Below, one piece after another: positions 1-9,074 of a DNA stretch of 36,845 nt. Both the position numbers and the translations under genes were made by a program. Under the pieces are notes generated by a model that saw only the letters and a list, made by a program, of their open reading frames with translations, was not told where the DNA came from and searched no databases. Source of the stretch: Acidobacteriota bacterium. Lineage in GTDB: Bacteria; Acidobacteriota; Vicinamibacteria; Vicinamibacterales; UBA8438. The first letter of the stretch is position 1, and each line of letters starts with the position of its first letter. The DNA lies in the NCBI GenBank assembly GCA_011523845.1, contig WTFV01000145.1, positions 1-36,845 of the forward strand. Reading direction: 5' to 3'.

Positions 1-1251
1 ACCACCACCGCCGCCTGCCCACCCCGCCGCCGTCGCGGCAGCGCCCTGCGCCTTGGTCAGCGCCGAGCCGAGCCCCGATCCGGGCGGGGTCCCGCCGGCC
101 ACGATCATCCCCGAGACGGCGTTCACCTTGAGCGCAGCGAACAGCGACATGACGACCAGCGGAAGATACTCCGCCACCATCCTGACCTGAAGCTCCAGCA
201 GCCCGAGAAACGACCCCGGATCGCCGGGCACCGGCAGCAGGGCGAAGCGCTGGAGCGGCGCGATCAGCACCATCGCGGCGACGGCGTACATCGCCGCGGA
301 GGTCAGCATGTAGATCACGCCGTTGAGGAGTGCCTTGAACCACCCCCAGAACAGGAAGTCGAGCTGGGGGATCATCATGAAGGGAACGAAGAGCGGTCCG
401 AGGACCGTCAGCACGGTGAGCGTGAAGAAACCCCACACGTACTGCGCGTAGATCATCCAGCCGATCAGCCACAACAGGTGCGACAGGAAGAACTGCATCA
501 CGCCCATCACCGCGAGCCGCGCCTGCAGGTTCAGCCAGCGGAAGAAGCCTCCGGCCGCTTCCTCGGCCCCGGCCTCGGAATTCGAGAGCGCATCGCTGTA
601 CACGCGGTCCGGGTCGGCGACGGCGCGCCCGCGCCCGCGCATGATGTTGTTCCCCGCACGCCGGCGGGCCTGGACGAACGCGTCGCTGAAATCCCGCTCG
701 GCGTCCCCGATGATCAGATCGCCCCAGGCGACCGCCTGGTTGGCGATCAGGGCGACGAACCCGTTGCTCGTCCCCGACGACCAGGGAACCACCGCCGGAT
801 TGGCGTGAAAGTAGTTGTCCATGACGACGAACCCGAACCCGGCCAGAAAGATCGTGCCCAGCAGCTTCCCCATGTCCAGCTCGCCCGAGAACATGAAGCC
901 GATGCCGGTCCAGACGATCATGATGACCACCAAGCCCCCGAGCATCGCCTGGCCCATCGGGACGATCTCCAGGTCGGCGTACCAGCCCGCGCAGATCCAC
1001 ACCGCGTTGAGCAGGGTGTCCGGGTCCTGGAAGAAGTTGCGCTGATCCGCCGGCGGCAGCGCCCCCACGCGGGCGGCCACCTGAGACTGGATGCACGCCG
1101 GGAACGAGTCCGCGTTGGCGGGCCGGCCGATGGTCACCTGCGCAGACAGCGGCACGGCCCACGGCCCGGCCAGCCAGAGCAGAAGGAGCGCCGCGGCAAT
1201 GCCCGCGCGCGTTCTCCACGAACCGAACAGCCGCCGCGCCCGGCGCCCCAT
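1..1251 (-). CDS. VirB6/TrbL-like T4SS inner-membrane protein, second copy (3' end outside window)
   Basis: Multi-spanning inner-membrane channel component of a type IV secretion apparatus. The visible 416 residues begin with a basic segment and a hydrophobic signal/anchor (about residues 17-38). A periplasmic stretch with Cys52 and Cys87 follows, then hydrophobic segments at about 100-122, 128-146, 250-270, 272-296, 308-332 and 360-385. The stretch VLGPLFVPFMMIPQLDFLFW (about 283-302) matches the same region of the neighbouring gene, so the two are paralogues. The ATG at 1251 is preceded by a G-rich Shine-Dalgarno-like run and lies 12 nt after the upstream stop, consistent with one operon. 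A Gly/Ala-rich tail begins near residue 385 and runs off the window. Family assignment rests on topology and paralogy; the missing C-terminus cannot be judged. Confidence 0.8.
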   Translation of the reverse strand, partial: MGRRARRLFGSWRTRAGIAAALLLLWLAGPWAVPLSAQVTIGRPANADSFPACIQSQVAARVGALPPADQRNFFQDPDTLLNAVWICAGWYADLEIVPMGQAMLGGLVVIMIVWTGIGFMFSGELDMGKLLGTIFLAGFGFVVMDNYFHANPAVVPWSSGTSNGFVALIANQAVAWGDLIIGDAERDFSDAFVQARRRAGNNIMRGRGRAVADPDRVYSDALSNSEAGAEEAAGGFFRWLNLQARLAVMGVMQFFLSHLLWLIGWMIYAQYVWGFFTLTVLTVLGPLFVPFMMIPQLDFLFWGWFKALLNGVIYMLTSAAMYAVAAMVLIAPLQRFALLPVPGDPGSFLGLLELQVRMVAEYLPLVVMSLFAALKVNAVSGMIVAGGTPPGSGLGSALTKAQGAAATAAGWAGGGGG

Positions 1252-1263
1252 CCCGAGCCCCCG

Positions 1264-2742
1264 CTACCTGCTGCGCGTCGCCTGCGAGAGCACCCTGCCC
1301 GCGGCGACGGCCGCCGCGGCCGTACCCCCGGTCACCACCGCGGCCCCGGCCGTGGCCGCCGCCGTCGCCGCCCCGCGGCCGGCAACCATGCCCAGGGAAC
1401 GCCCCGTGCTCCGCATGCTCGCCATCGACCGCATGCGGTCCCCGAGACCCGACGACGGCATCGACCCCCCGTTCATGATCATCGCCGTGATCTCCCCGAT
1501 CTTGAACACCCCCAGATACGCGACGACGATCAGGGGCAACGACTCGACGATCGCCGCAAGCCCCGCGGCGAGCGCAGGGCCGGCGGTGCCGGCCAGCCGA
1601 CCCACCGGATGCAGGGAGACCACCTCGAACACCAGCTGGGTGTTGGCGAGCGTCACCAGCGTCTTGAAACGAATGATCGGGATCATCAGTATCTGCGCGA
1701 CCACCGCGAAGCACGCGCCGGCCACCATCATGTGCACGCCGGCGCCGAGCAGCGTCCGGAACCAGCCCCAGGCGAGGAACTGCAGCTGCGGAACCAGCAC
1801 CCATGGGATCAGCAGCGGCCCGAGGATGATCGCCACCAGCAGCGAGAAATACCCCCACAGGTACGAGCAGTAGGCCACGATGACGGGAAGAACCAGCAGC
1901 ACGACGAAGAGCAGGATGAGCAGAAGGAGAACGAGGCTCCTGGCAATAGCCTCGATCAAGCCCATGATCCAGCCGAAGAGCAGGGTGTACACGCCTTCGG
2001 CAGCGGCGGTGAACAGGCCCTTCAGCGTGGCCAGAAGGCCCGGCGCCTCGGCAGCATCCCCCGTCTGCTCCTCGGTCTGGGCGAGCGCCCCCTTGAAGGT
2101 CTCGCTCGACCAGATGCTGGTCACCGCGTCGTAGACCACCGCCTGAAACGCCTCGAAGGTCCCGAAGACGAGGCGCGCACCGACGACCTGACCCATCCCC
2201 GACACCATGTCCGAGAAGGTCATGTCCCCCCACGGCGTACCCACATTCGTGTTGTAGAAGGTGAGCACCGCGAAGGGAAAGCCGAGCAGCAGAACCAGCG
2301 AGACGATCTCGCCGATCCCGAAGCTGCCGCTGAACATGATCTGGACGCCGGTCCAGATCGTGATGATGACGGCGAGACCGGCCCACAGGTTCAGACCGAT
2401 GGGCACGAGGTTGGTCGCCGCGAACGACTCGGCGCACTGCACGGCCGCGGACACGAACGAGTTCCCCGGCGTGAACGCCCCGCCGCGCGGCGGCCCGGCA
2501 GGGTCGAAGTCCCCGCCGGGCCGGAACGCGGCGGTCTCCGGACTCGTGCGCATGCACACCCCGAGATCGGTAACCTGCGCGCCGACGGCGACCGAGAAGA
2601 ACGGCAGGAAGGCCGCAAGAACCAGCGCGACGGCCAGGCGCCCGGCGAGGCGGCGCGCCCAGGCCCGGAAAGAGCCGGTACGCCGGCGCCGCAACCGGCG
2701 CAGCACGCCCCCGCGTCCCGAGCGCACGCGCCGCGCGTTCAT
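1264..2742 (-). CDS. VirB6/TrbL-like T4SS inner-membrane protein, first copy
   Basis: A 492-residue polytopic inner-membrane protein of the VirB6/TrbL type, expected to form part of the T4SS inner-membrane complex. An Arg-rich N-terminus (about 1-35) precedes a signal/anchor ending near AVGAQ (about 36-56). A periplasmic loop contains Cys63 and Cys103. Hydrophobic segments lie at about 114-138, 144-163, 255-275, 270-295, 298-320, 330-358 and 395-423, followed by an Ala/Gly/Arg-rich tail typical of TrbL-like proteins. ATG 2742 has a strong GGAGGGGGAG ribosome site 4-5 nt upstream. Longer in-frame extension upstream runs antisense-like through the preceding gene and has no ribosome site, so I rejected it. 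It is followed directly by its paralogue; tandem VirB6 copies occur in some T4SS. Confidence 0.85.
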   Translation of the reverse strand: MNARRVRSGRGGVLRRLRRRRTGSFRAWARRLAGRLAVALVLAAFLPFFSVAVGAQVTDLGVCMRTSPETAAFRPGGDFDPAGPPRGGAFTPGNSFVSAAVQCAESFAATNLVPIGLNLWAGLAVIITIWTGVQIMFSGSFGIGEIVSLVLLLGFPFAVLTFYNTNVGTPWGDMTFSDMVSGMGQVVGARLVFGTFEAFQAVVYDAVTSIWSSETFKGALAQTEEQTGDAAEAPGLLATLKGLFTAAAEGVYTLLFGWIMGLIEAIARSLVLLLLILLFVVLLVLPVIVAYCSYLWGYFSLLVAIILGPLLIPWVLVPQLQFLAWGWFRTLLGAGVHMMVAGACFAVVAQILMIPIIRFKTLVTLANTQLVFEVVSLHPVGRLAGTAGPALAAGLAAIVESLPLIVVAYLGVFKIGEITAMIMNGGSMPSSGLGDRMRSMASMRSTGRSLGMVAGRGAATAAATAGAAVVTGGTAAAAVAAGRVLSQATRSR

Positions 2743-2765
2743 GCTCTCCCCCTCCCCGCCAGGCG

Positions 2766-3998
2766 CTAGAACAGCACCAGCGACGTCAGCTGCGCCTGCT
2801 GCCGGCGCAACGTTTCCGGACCCGAGACGACGGTCTGGCAGACGCCCCCTTCGACGTACGCGAGCGAGCCGGTCGTCCGGTAGCAGTCGAACCGCTCCCG
2901 CTGCCGCTCCAGCTCCCTGCGCCGCTGCTGCTCGGCGCGCTCGGCCGACTCGAGCGCCGCACTCTCGCGGTCGCTCTGCCGCTCGAGGCGCAGCGACGCC
3001 ATCTCCACGACGCCCACCAGCGAGCCCGCGCGCAGGGTCTTGGCCTCGATCTCCGACAGGTGCGCCTGCTCGGCCAGCGGGTCGTCCTGGCTCCCGGAAG
3101 CCGGCTCGCAGTCGGCATTGATCGCCTGGTCGAGAATGGTGGCGTCCGGATCCGGCGGCACGCCGGCAACCGGATCGCCGAAGAAGTCGGCCGGGACGTC
3201 CGGGCAGCCGTCGTTGGCGCCGCCGGGCAGCGGGTTCGGACCCGGCAGCTGGTCGGCGCGGAAGACGAAGTTGCGCGCGGCATACGTGCTGCGGTTGGCC
3301 AGCGAGCGGATGCGGCGGATCTGCCACCGGTTCCGCTGGATGTTGCGCTCGATGCGCTGCTGGGTGATGCGGGCCTCGGCCGCCCCCGCCGGGTCGTACA
3401 CCTGCAGCGCCGCCATCACCGCCTCCTGCGCGGTGTCCATCGCCGAGCGCTCGAAGACCTCCCCCTCGAGCTGCTCCAGCGTGTAGCTCCAGCCCGACGC
3501 CCCCTGGCGGATCCCGGTGCGCAGCTCGTAGTCGAGCGAGCGGACCTCGGGCGGGGTGAAGTCCCGCTGGAGCGTGCACCCGCCGGGAGCGCCCGGCATG
3601 AAGCAGCGCGGGTCCGACACCGAGGCGCGGTAGGAGTCCCCCAGCCGGTAGAGCTCGCGCAGGCCGTTGATGCTGGTCAGCTCGCGCACGCCGGCATGGA
3701 TCTCGTTGAACGGCTGCATCACGCCGGTCACCTTGTCGAGGTGGTCCTCGAGGATCCGCGAGTACTTCTCCCACTCGTCGATCAGGATGTTCAGGTAGAC
3801 CTTCGTCTGCGCCAGGATCGCGACGAAGCCCGCCTCCGAGCGGCGGACGCCGCCGGCCGGAGTCAGCGAGACGGCGAGCACGAGCGCACACGCCAGGCCC
3901 AGCCGCAGGCCCGAGCGGCGCCGCACGCCGTCCCCGGACGCACGGCGCGAGGACCGCGCGGCCACGCTCGATGCGGGATCCGAAGAACAATCAGCCAT
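2766..3998 (-). CDS. VirB5/TrbJ-like secreted T4SS protein, second copy
   Basis: A 410-residue exported protein in a T4SS operon. A basic N-terminus and hydrophobic segment (about LGLACALVLAVSLTP, residues 33-47) form a signal peptide. The mature part is mostly charged helix, with a long coiled-coil-like stretch rich in Glu/Arg/Gln near the C-terminus (SDRESAALESAERAEQQRRR). Several cysteines could form disulfides in the periplasm. These traits and its place directly before VirB6 genes fit the VirB5/TrbJ family of minor pilus or adhesin components. ATG 3998 has GGAGG six nt upstream; an alternative start 48 nt further upstream lacks one. It follows another protein of the same general plan. 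Family assignment is by architecture and position rather than a diagnostic motif. Confidence 0.6.
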   Translation of the reverse strand: MADCSSDPASSVAARSSRRASGDGVRRRSGLRLGLACALVLAVSLTPAGGVRRSEAGFVAILAQTKVYLNILIDEWEKYSRILEDHLDKVTGVMQPFNEIHAGVRELTSINGLRELYRLGDSYRASVSDPRCFMPGAPGGCTLQRDFTPPEVRSLDYELRTGIRQGASGWSYTLEQLEGEVFERSAMDTAQEAVMAALQVYDPAGAAEARITQQRIERNIQRNRWQIRRIRSLANRSTYAARNFVFRADQLPGPNPLPGGANDGCPDVPADFFGDPVAGVPPDPDATILDQAINADCEPASGSQDDPLAEQAHLSEIEAKTLRAGSLVGVVEMASLRLERQSDRESAALESAERAEQQRRRELERQRERFDCYRTTGSLAYVEGGVCQTVVSGPETLRRQQAQLTSLVLF

Positions 3999-4029
3999 CA
4001 CGCACCTCCATCCGCATCCGCGCCCGCCG

Positions 4030-5235
4030 CTACAGGCACTGCCCATCGAGCAGGCAGCTCGACCGCAGGGCCGCCAGCGACGCCGCGGACGCGTCGGTCA
4101 CGACCATGCAGCGCCCCGACGGGGGAACGGTGATCGGCGCGCTCTCGACGAAGTACGAGTACGGCCCGTTCGCCACCTTGCAGTCGACGCTCAGCTGCTG
4201 AAGCTCCACCATGCGCCGGCGCGCCGCCTCGGCCGCCATGCGCGCGTCCTGCCGCTCGGCCATCTCCGCCGCCTCGCGCTCGAGCCCGGCCGCCTGGATG
4301 CGGCCGAGCATCACGATGAGCTCGGTCTGCATCGTGTCGAGCTGGACCTTCGATACGTCCCCGTCCTGGTACGCCTGCAAGGCGTCGAGCTTGGAGACCA
4401 GACCCTCCTGGATGCCGGTAGTGCCCCGGCCGACCCCCGGCTCCTCCCGGCCGAGACCGTCGTTGGTCACGCACGGAATCCGGTCGTCGACCGTTCCCGC
4501 CGGAGGCGTCCAGCTCCCGGGCACCGCCTCCTGGCAGCCCCGCCAGTCCTCGACGATGGCCATCTGCTCCTCGACCAGCGCGCGGCGCAGCGCACGCTTC
4601 TGCTCGTTGCGGTCGATGGCGCGGTCGGCCCGATCTATCGCATGGCGCATGCGCGCCTCCATGACGCCGATCCCGGCGGCGATGTCCCCGTCGGCCGCCG
4701 TGTAGGCGCGCGTGATCGGGCTCAGACCCGCGCTGCCCAGCATCGAGCCGCGCGCCGCCCCCGCCAGGCCGGCCACCGTCGCCGGCAGCAGCGTCCGGGT
4801 CGTCGGCATGCACGGATCGGTCGGCGATACGGCGCCGGCGCAGGGGTCCATCGGCCGGTTGAAGACGGGGATCGACGAGGGCAACAGGTCGACGTGGCTG
4901 CCCGGGTTGTGCCCGAGCGCGCAGTTCAGCGGGTCGTAGACGCAGACGCCGGCCTGCGTCCTCGCGTTGCGCAACCAACCGGCCACCACCGTCAGCTTGC
5001 CGCTCAGCGGCGCCAGCTTGCCGAAGAACTCCGCCCGCGCCTGGTTGCGCACGTTCTCCACCTGGCGCTTTATCGCGATGGCCTGCGAGATAATCGCCGC
5101 CATTTGCGCCACCACCGCCCAACCCGCCGGGTCCAGGGACGAAAGAAACGCGCCGGCCGGAGCGGCCCGGCCGACCACCAGGACCACGGCCAGCGACACC
5201 GCCACCGCCACGCGCCGCACGCCAGTGCGTCTCAT
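4030..5235 (-). CDS. VirB5/TrbJ-like secreted T4SS protein, first copy
   Basis: A 401-residue protein with a clear signal peptide (MRRTGVRRVAVAVSLAVVLV, cleavage likely after PAGA). The mature N-terminus contains IISQAIAIKRQVENVRNQAR, which resembles the TrbJ pattern of a short hydrophobic patch followed by a Gln/Asn-rich amphipathic helix. Two long helical regions (about residues 190-225 and 310-355) and cysteines spread along the chain follow. It probably sits in the periplasm or on the pilus tip. ATG 5235 has GGGGGT eight nt upstream; a GTG two codons earlier is possible. The stop lies 31 nt before the next gene, and both share a helical EL(Q/R)(Q/R)Q-type C-terminal region, suggesting an old duplication. 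TrbJ is the best guess; VirB5 is structurally related. Confidence 0.6.
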   Translation of the reverse strand: MRRTGVRRVAVAVSLAVVLVVGRAAPAGAFLSSLDPAGWAVVAQMAAIISQAIAIKRQVENVRNQARAEFFGKLAPLSGKLTVVAGWLRNARTQAGVCVYDPLNCALGHNPGSHVDLLPSSIPVFNRPMDPCAGAVSPTDPCMPTTRTLLPATVAGLAGAARGSMLGSAGLSPITRAYTAADGDIAAGIGVMEARMRHAIDRADRAIDRNEQKRALRRALVEEQMAIVEDWRGCQEAVPGSWTPPAGTVDDRIPCVTNDGLGREEPGVGRGTTGIQEGLVSKLDALQAYQDGDVSKVQLDTMQTELIVMLGRIQAAGLEREAAEMAERQDARMAAEAARRRMVELQQLSVDCKVANGPYSYFVESAPITVPPSGRCMVVTDASAASLAALRSSCLLDGQCL

Positions 5236-5249
5236 CTTCACACCCCCGC

Positions 5250-5855
5250 TCAGTCGGAAGGACCCGGCGGAAGGGGCCGGGCGCCGGGCCCGCCGGAGGT
5301 CTCCGCGCCCAGCCGTTCGACGCGCACCATCACGCGGCCGCCGGCATCCGAGTAGATCACCCACGCCTCGCCGCCGATGGCGAGGCGGGAGTACAGAACG
5401 TCGTTGACGACCGACAGCACCACCACGACGTCGGGCCGCCCGCGCAGCGTGCCGGTATAGGCGATCGAGGTCCCCCGCACCGCGCCCGGCGCGCCGGCAA
5501 CGAGATCGGCCACATTCTCGGCCTCGACGTTCTCGACCACCGCGTCGAGCACCGCCCCGGCTGCACCGGCGCGCGGCAGCACCATGCGGAACGCCGAGCC
5601 GAGCCCGCGGCGCAGGACCACGGTGTCCGCACCGAGCGGGAACGTCATGCCGTAGTCGATCCGCCCCCGCCAGGGGAAGCCCGGCAGGGGCCCGAAGACG
5701 AGCGGCGCCGCGCCCGGCTCGATGCGCCGGCCGTAGCGGTCGTACTGACCCGCTTCCGCGGCGCCGGCGGCGAGAACCGCGAGCAGGGCGAGAGCGGCCA
5801 GCGAAGCGGCCGGAGCCTTCGGCAGTCCCACGAGTCGGTCGGTGCACGCATGCAT
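5250..5855 (-). CDS. small exported protein of unknown function within the T4SS operon
   Basis: A 201-residue protein with a signal peptide (hydrophobic core ASLAALALLAVLAAGAAEAG) and no membrane segment afterwards. The mature protein is rich in predicted beta strands. Residues about 130-185 (TGTLRGRPDVVVVLSVVNDV, then SRLAIGGEAWVIY) resemble the end of metallopeptidase propeptide domains, but no peptidase follows. It lies where other T4SS operons may carry VirB7- or VirB8-type components, yet it has neither a lipobox nor an N-terminal cytoplasmic-plus-transmembrane layout. ATG 5855 has no Shine-Dalgarno sequence; an AATACT element ends 6 nt upstream, so a leaderless internal transcript is possible. 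Function not recognised. Confidence 0.65.
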   Translation of the reverse strand: MHACTDRLVGLPKAPAASLAALALLAVLAAGAAEAGQYDRYGRRIEPGAAPLVFGPLPGFPWRGRIDYGMTFPLGADTVVLRRGLGSAFRMVLPRAGAAGAVLDAVVENVEAENVADLVAGAPGAVRGTSIAYTGTLRGRPDVVVVLSVVNDVLYSRLAIGGEAWVIYSDAGGRVMVRVERLGAETSGGPGARPLPPGPSD

Positions 5856-5881
5856 GCCGCAAGTATTGGGGCGGCGGTCCG

Positions 5882-7405
5882 CTAGTCGACGCCCCAGGCC
5901 GCCTCGGCCGGCACCAGCAGGTCCTGCATCAGGCGGATGTTCACGCGGTGCCCCGCCCGGATGGTGACCTCCGGCAGCCGGTTGAGGAACTGCTGGAGAA
6001 TCTGCAGCGACGACTGCGCGACGTTCTCGGACACGCCCGAGCGGAAGCCCCCGAAGAGGGTCTGCTGCCCGCCCTGCCCCAGCGCCGACAGGCCGGCCAG
6101 CGCGCCGACGGCCCCGGCCGCCCCGAAGGTCTGCAGGTAGTGCCGGTCGACCTGGTCGCGCAGCGACGTCTCGCCCACCCCGTTCAGCCCCGCGAACTCC
6201 ATCCGCACCCAGCGCCCGTCGGGGAAGATGAGCCGGTGGAAGCCGACCGCCAGCCGCCCCTGCCACAGGTCCTCGACCCCCTCCGACGTCCCCAGCGCGA
6301 TCGTCCCGCGCGGGACGAGCACGCGCTGGCGGTCCGCGGAGTAGACGTGCCGGGTGATCCGGGCGGAGAGCGGCCCCGAGAACGTCCCGTCGAGCTGCGT
6401 GTGCAGCACCGCCGGCAGCATCGTCCCCTCGTAGAGCCGGTAGTCGGCCCCGTCGTGCGGCGTGACCACCACCCCGCTGGGCCCGGCACCGCCCGTGCCC
6501 CCGTCGGCGGCCGGACCCACGCTGAACGTCCCCGGCGCGCCGCCGGCCGGCGAAGGGGGAACACGGCCCGAGACGCCGCCCGCGGCGGACGAGACGGCCG
6601 GCGCGAACGGATCCGCGACAGTCCCCGGCGCTTCGTCGTAGAACGAGCCGCCGGGAGCCGGCGGCACGGCCGGCAGCGCCGGCGCGACGGGAACGGGGCG
6701 AGGCTGCGCGAAGGCGTCCGGCCCGAGGATCGACGGATCGGCCGCCGCCGAGGGCGAAAGCGCGGGCGCGGGCGCTCCGACCGGTAGTGGCGCCGCCCCT
6801 GCGAAGCCGCCCGGCCCCGGTACGGGCGCCACGCCCGGAGTGCGCAGCGTGTGCTGCCGCTCGCCGATGCCGCGGGCCGAGGAGACCACCATCGGGGCGC
6901 GCAGCGCCTCGACGCGGCGCGCGATGTCCTCCAGGCGCAAGGTCTCGAGCAGGTCCGCCTCGTCGGCGGTGCGCGCGAGCAGCTGCATCGGCGTCTCCGG
7001 CTCCTCCGGGGCCGGAGCCTGGGCCTGGCGCGCCCGCAGCGCGGCCAGCTGCTCCTCGGCCCGCGCCAGCTGCACCGCGCGCACCCGCGCCTCCTCGCCC
7101 GCCTCGCGCCGGATGCGCTCGGCCTCCTGCACCCGCCGCCGCTCGGCCTCGAGCTCGGCGGCGCGCCGCCGCTCGGCCTCCTGGTCGATGTCGCCGCCGA
7201 CCAGCAACCGCGGGTCGACGGCGTCGACCTCCCCGAGCTCGGCCGGCGGCGGGTTCAGCGGGTCGATCCGCTCGACGACCTCCTCGCCGCTGAACAGCAG
7301 GCCCAGCAGCACGACGACGCTGAGCGCTCCGCCCAGCAGCAGGTACCAGTTCGACGGGATCGAACCGGTGGGCAGCCGCATCTCCTTCCACGACGGTATC
7401 TTCAT
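5882..7405 (-). CDS. virB10: VirB10/TrbI-family T4SS protein
   Basis: A 507-residue VirB10/TrbI homologue, the component that spans both membranes and forms the core channel with VirB9. It has a short cytoplasmic N-terminus, one transmembrane helix at about residues 20-40 (NWYLLLGGALSVVVLLGLLF) and a charged coiled coil at about 70-130. A long Pro/Ala/Gly-rich periplasmic linker (about 170-300) leads to the C-terminal TrbI domain. That domain carries LYEGTMLPAVLHTQLDGTFS, SARITRHVY, VLVPRGTIALG and a hydrophobic antenna-like helix region near FGAAGAVGALAGLSALG. ATG 7405 has GGAGGGG upstream and overlaps the previous stop in an ATGA, indicating translational coupling. Length and domain order are normal for the family. 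Confidence 0.93.
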   Translation of the reverse strand: MKIPSWKEMRLPTGSIPSNWYLLLGGALSVVVLLGLLFSGEEVVERIDPLNPPPAELGEVDAVDPRLLVGGDIDQEAERRRAAELEAERRRVQEAERIRREAGEEARVRAVQLARAEEQLAALRARQAQAPAPEEPETPMQLLARTADEADLLETLRLEDIARRVEALRAPMVVSSARGIGERQHTLRTPGVAPVPGPGGFAGAAPLPVGAPAPALSPSAAADPSILGPDAFAQPRPVPVAPALPAVPPAPGGSFYDEAPGTVADPFAPAVSSAAGGVSGRVPPSPAGGAPGTFSVGPAADGGTGGAGPSGVVVTPHDGADYRLYEGTMLPAVLHTQLDGTFSGPLSARITRHVYSADRQRVLVPRGTIALGTSEGVEDLWQGRLAVGFHRLIFPDGRWVRMEFAGLNGVGETSLRDQVDRHYLQTFGAAGAVGALAGLSALGQGGQQTLFGGFRSGVSENVAQSSLQILQQFLNRLPEVTIRAGHRVNIRLMQDLLVPAEAAWGVD

Positions 7406-9048
7406 GGCCCCTCCAGCTCCCGCCGGCGCCGGAAGTACAGCTCCCGGACCCGGGGGTCGTTGTCCAGGCGCACCAGCAGCACGCCGCGCTCGACGACGCG
7501 GTCGAAGCGGTACAGGAAGTCGTCGAGGCGCTCGGCCGCGAGCGGCTCGCCGGTGTCGGCGTCGCGGAAGTCCGGGTCCGGGGCCAGCACGCGCCAGTAG
7601 GTCCGGTCCCCGTCGTGCCACACCCCGAAGTGCCAGAACGGCTCGGTGTAGGGCGGCAGCGGCGGGTCGAGCACGTAGCTGAACTGCGTGCGCAGCGGAT
7701 ACTCCTCGCGCAGCGCCTCCAGGTCGGCCTCCAGCCCCAACTGCGCCGCGGCGATGCGGTCCCCCGCCGCCCGCCGCGCCGTGTCCACCCGCGCCTGCGC
7801 CTCCCGCAGCCGGGACTCGAGAGCCGCCAGCTCCTGGCCCGAGACGTACTCCCCCGAGGGCGGCGCCCCGGCCCGGGGCGCGCCGCCGCGCGGGGCGGCC
7901 CCGGCAGTCGGCTGCGACGGACGCCCCGGCTGAGCGCCGCCACCCGGATCTGCAACGGGCGCCGCCAGCGCAGGCGACGCAGCCGGCGGCCGCGAGACGG
8001 CCGCTGGCGGCGGGGCGGGCGCGGCAGCCGCCAGCGGGACAACGCCCCCCGGGCTCGGGACCGCGCCGGTGCCGCCGTAGAGCCCGACCACCGCGACCGG
8101 GTCGGCGAGCAGCTGCGCGACGCTGACCGGCGCCTCGGCCACCCGCCGGCGCACGTCCGGCGGCAGCAGCGAGAAGATACGGTCCACCAGCCACGACTCC
8201 GGACCGACGTAGACCCGGCCGGTTCGCCGCGCCCCGGCCAGCCCGGTCACCTCCTCGAGGTCCATCTGCAGGACCTCGCCCGAGGCGAGCACCGCCGTCA
8301 GGTTCGTGCGCGCGCCGGCCTCGCCCGGCTTGAGCACCACCAGCGGCCCCGAGTGCGTCACCGCCCAGCGCCGCGGGTCGCCCACGAAGACCTGCACCAG
8401 CGTCCAGTCGGCCGGAAAGACGAGCGTCACGTCGTGGTACACCTGCGCGCGCACCACGTACGGGATCGAGCCTGCCACCGGCGCCGCGAACACCGCGCGG
8501 GCGAGCGACTGCGCCAGATCGGCCGCGCCGCCGGCCAGCGCCACCCGCGCGCCGGGACCCGCGGCCGGGTCCAGCGTCCCGCCCAACAGCACCGCCGCCT
8601 GCGCCGCCAGCGACAGGTCCGGCTCGCCGCCAACCAGCGGCGGAGAAGCCGGTGAAGGATCCGGCGGACTCTGCGCGGGAGGATCCGGCGCCGCAGGCGC
8701 GGCGGGCTCCTCCACCGTGGGCGAAGCGGCTCCGGCATCGACGGCGGCGCCAGCGCCAGGAACTTCCGGCTCCGGCTCCACGGCCACGTCGGTCTCCAGC
8801 ACCGGCTCCCCCGGAGCCGGCCCCGCCGGCGGGCCCGGATCAGCAAGCACCGGCCCGACGAACGGCTCCGCCGGCTGCCGCACCGGCGCCCGCAGCGCCT
8901 CAGGCAGCGCCGGCGGGCTGACGGCCGGGACCTCGTCCACCGCCCCCTCGGGCGGCTGCGCCGCCGCAATGCCCGACGCCAGCACAACCCAGGCGGGCGC
9001 AAGCCCGCGCAACCCCCGGACGAACCCCGTCGTCATCGATCTCGCCAC
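7402..9048 (-). CDS. VirB9-like protein with long Pro/Ala linker (second VirB9 paralogue)
   Basis: A 548-residue secreted protein with a signal peptide (LRGLAPAWVVLASGIAAAQ). A low-complexity Pro/Ala/Glu region (about 30-160) follows. The next block (IPYVVRAQVYHDVTLVFPAD, then VGDPRRWAVTHSGPLVVLKP and ARTNLTAVLASGEV) matches the N-terminal VirB9/CagX fold: pore-domain strands and the KPG...TNL signature. After a second Ala/Pro linker comes a C-terminal part containing EPFWHFGVWHDGDRTYWRVL, comparable to the VirB9 C-terminal VFDDGRFTYFRF pattern. GTG 9048 is chosen because a GGGAGAGG site precedes it; ATG 9036 would be 15 nt from that site. It is fused by an ATGA overlap to virB10. Compared with canonical VirB9 (about 270-300 aa) it is nearly twice as long because of the linkers. 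Confidence 0.75.
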   Translation of the reverse strand: MARSMTTGFVRGLRGLAPAWVVLASGIAAAQPPEGAVDEVPAVSPPALPEALRAPVRQPAEPFVGPVLADPGPPAGPAPGEPVLETDVAVEPEPEVPGAGAAVDAGAASPTVEEPAAPAAPDPPAQSPPDPSPASPPLVGGEPDLSLAAQAAVLLGGTLDPAAGPGARVALAGGAADLAQSLARAVFAAPVAGSIPYVVRAQVYHDVTLVFPADWTLVQVFVGDPRRWAVTHSGPLVVLKPGEAGARTNLTAVLASGEVLQMDLEEVTGLAGARRTGRVYVGPESWLVDRIFSLLPPDVRRRVAEAPVSVAQLLADPVAVVGLYGGTGAVPSPGGVVPLAAAAPAPPPAAVSRPPAASPALAAPVADPGGGAQPGRPSQPTAGAAPRGGAPRAGAPPSGEYVSGQELAALESRLREAQARVDTARRAAGDRIAAAQLGLEADLEALREEYPLRTQFSYVLDPPLPPYTEPFWHFGVWHDGDRTYWRVLAPDPDFRDADTGEPLAAERLDDFLYRFDRVVERGVLLVRLDNDPRVRELYFRRRRELEGP

Positions 9049-9074
9049 CAGCCTCTCCCCCCCGCCGCGCCGCG

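Noticed and set aside
478..2769. Long + strand open frame opposite the VirB6 genes
   Set aside because: Composition is Arg/His/Pro-rich with no hydrophobic core, no ribosome site, and it mirrors the wobble pattern of the real - strand membrane genes.
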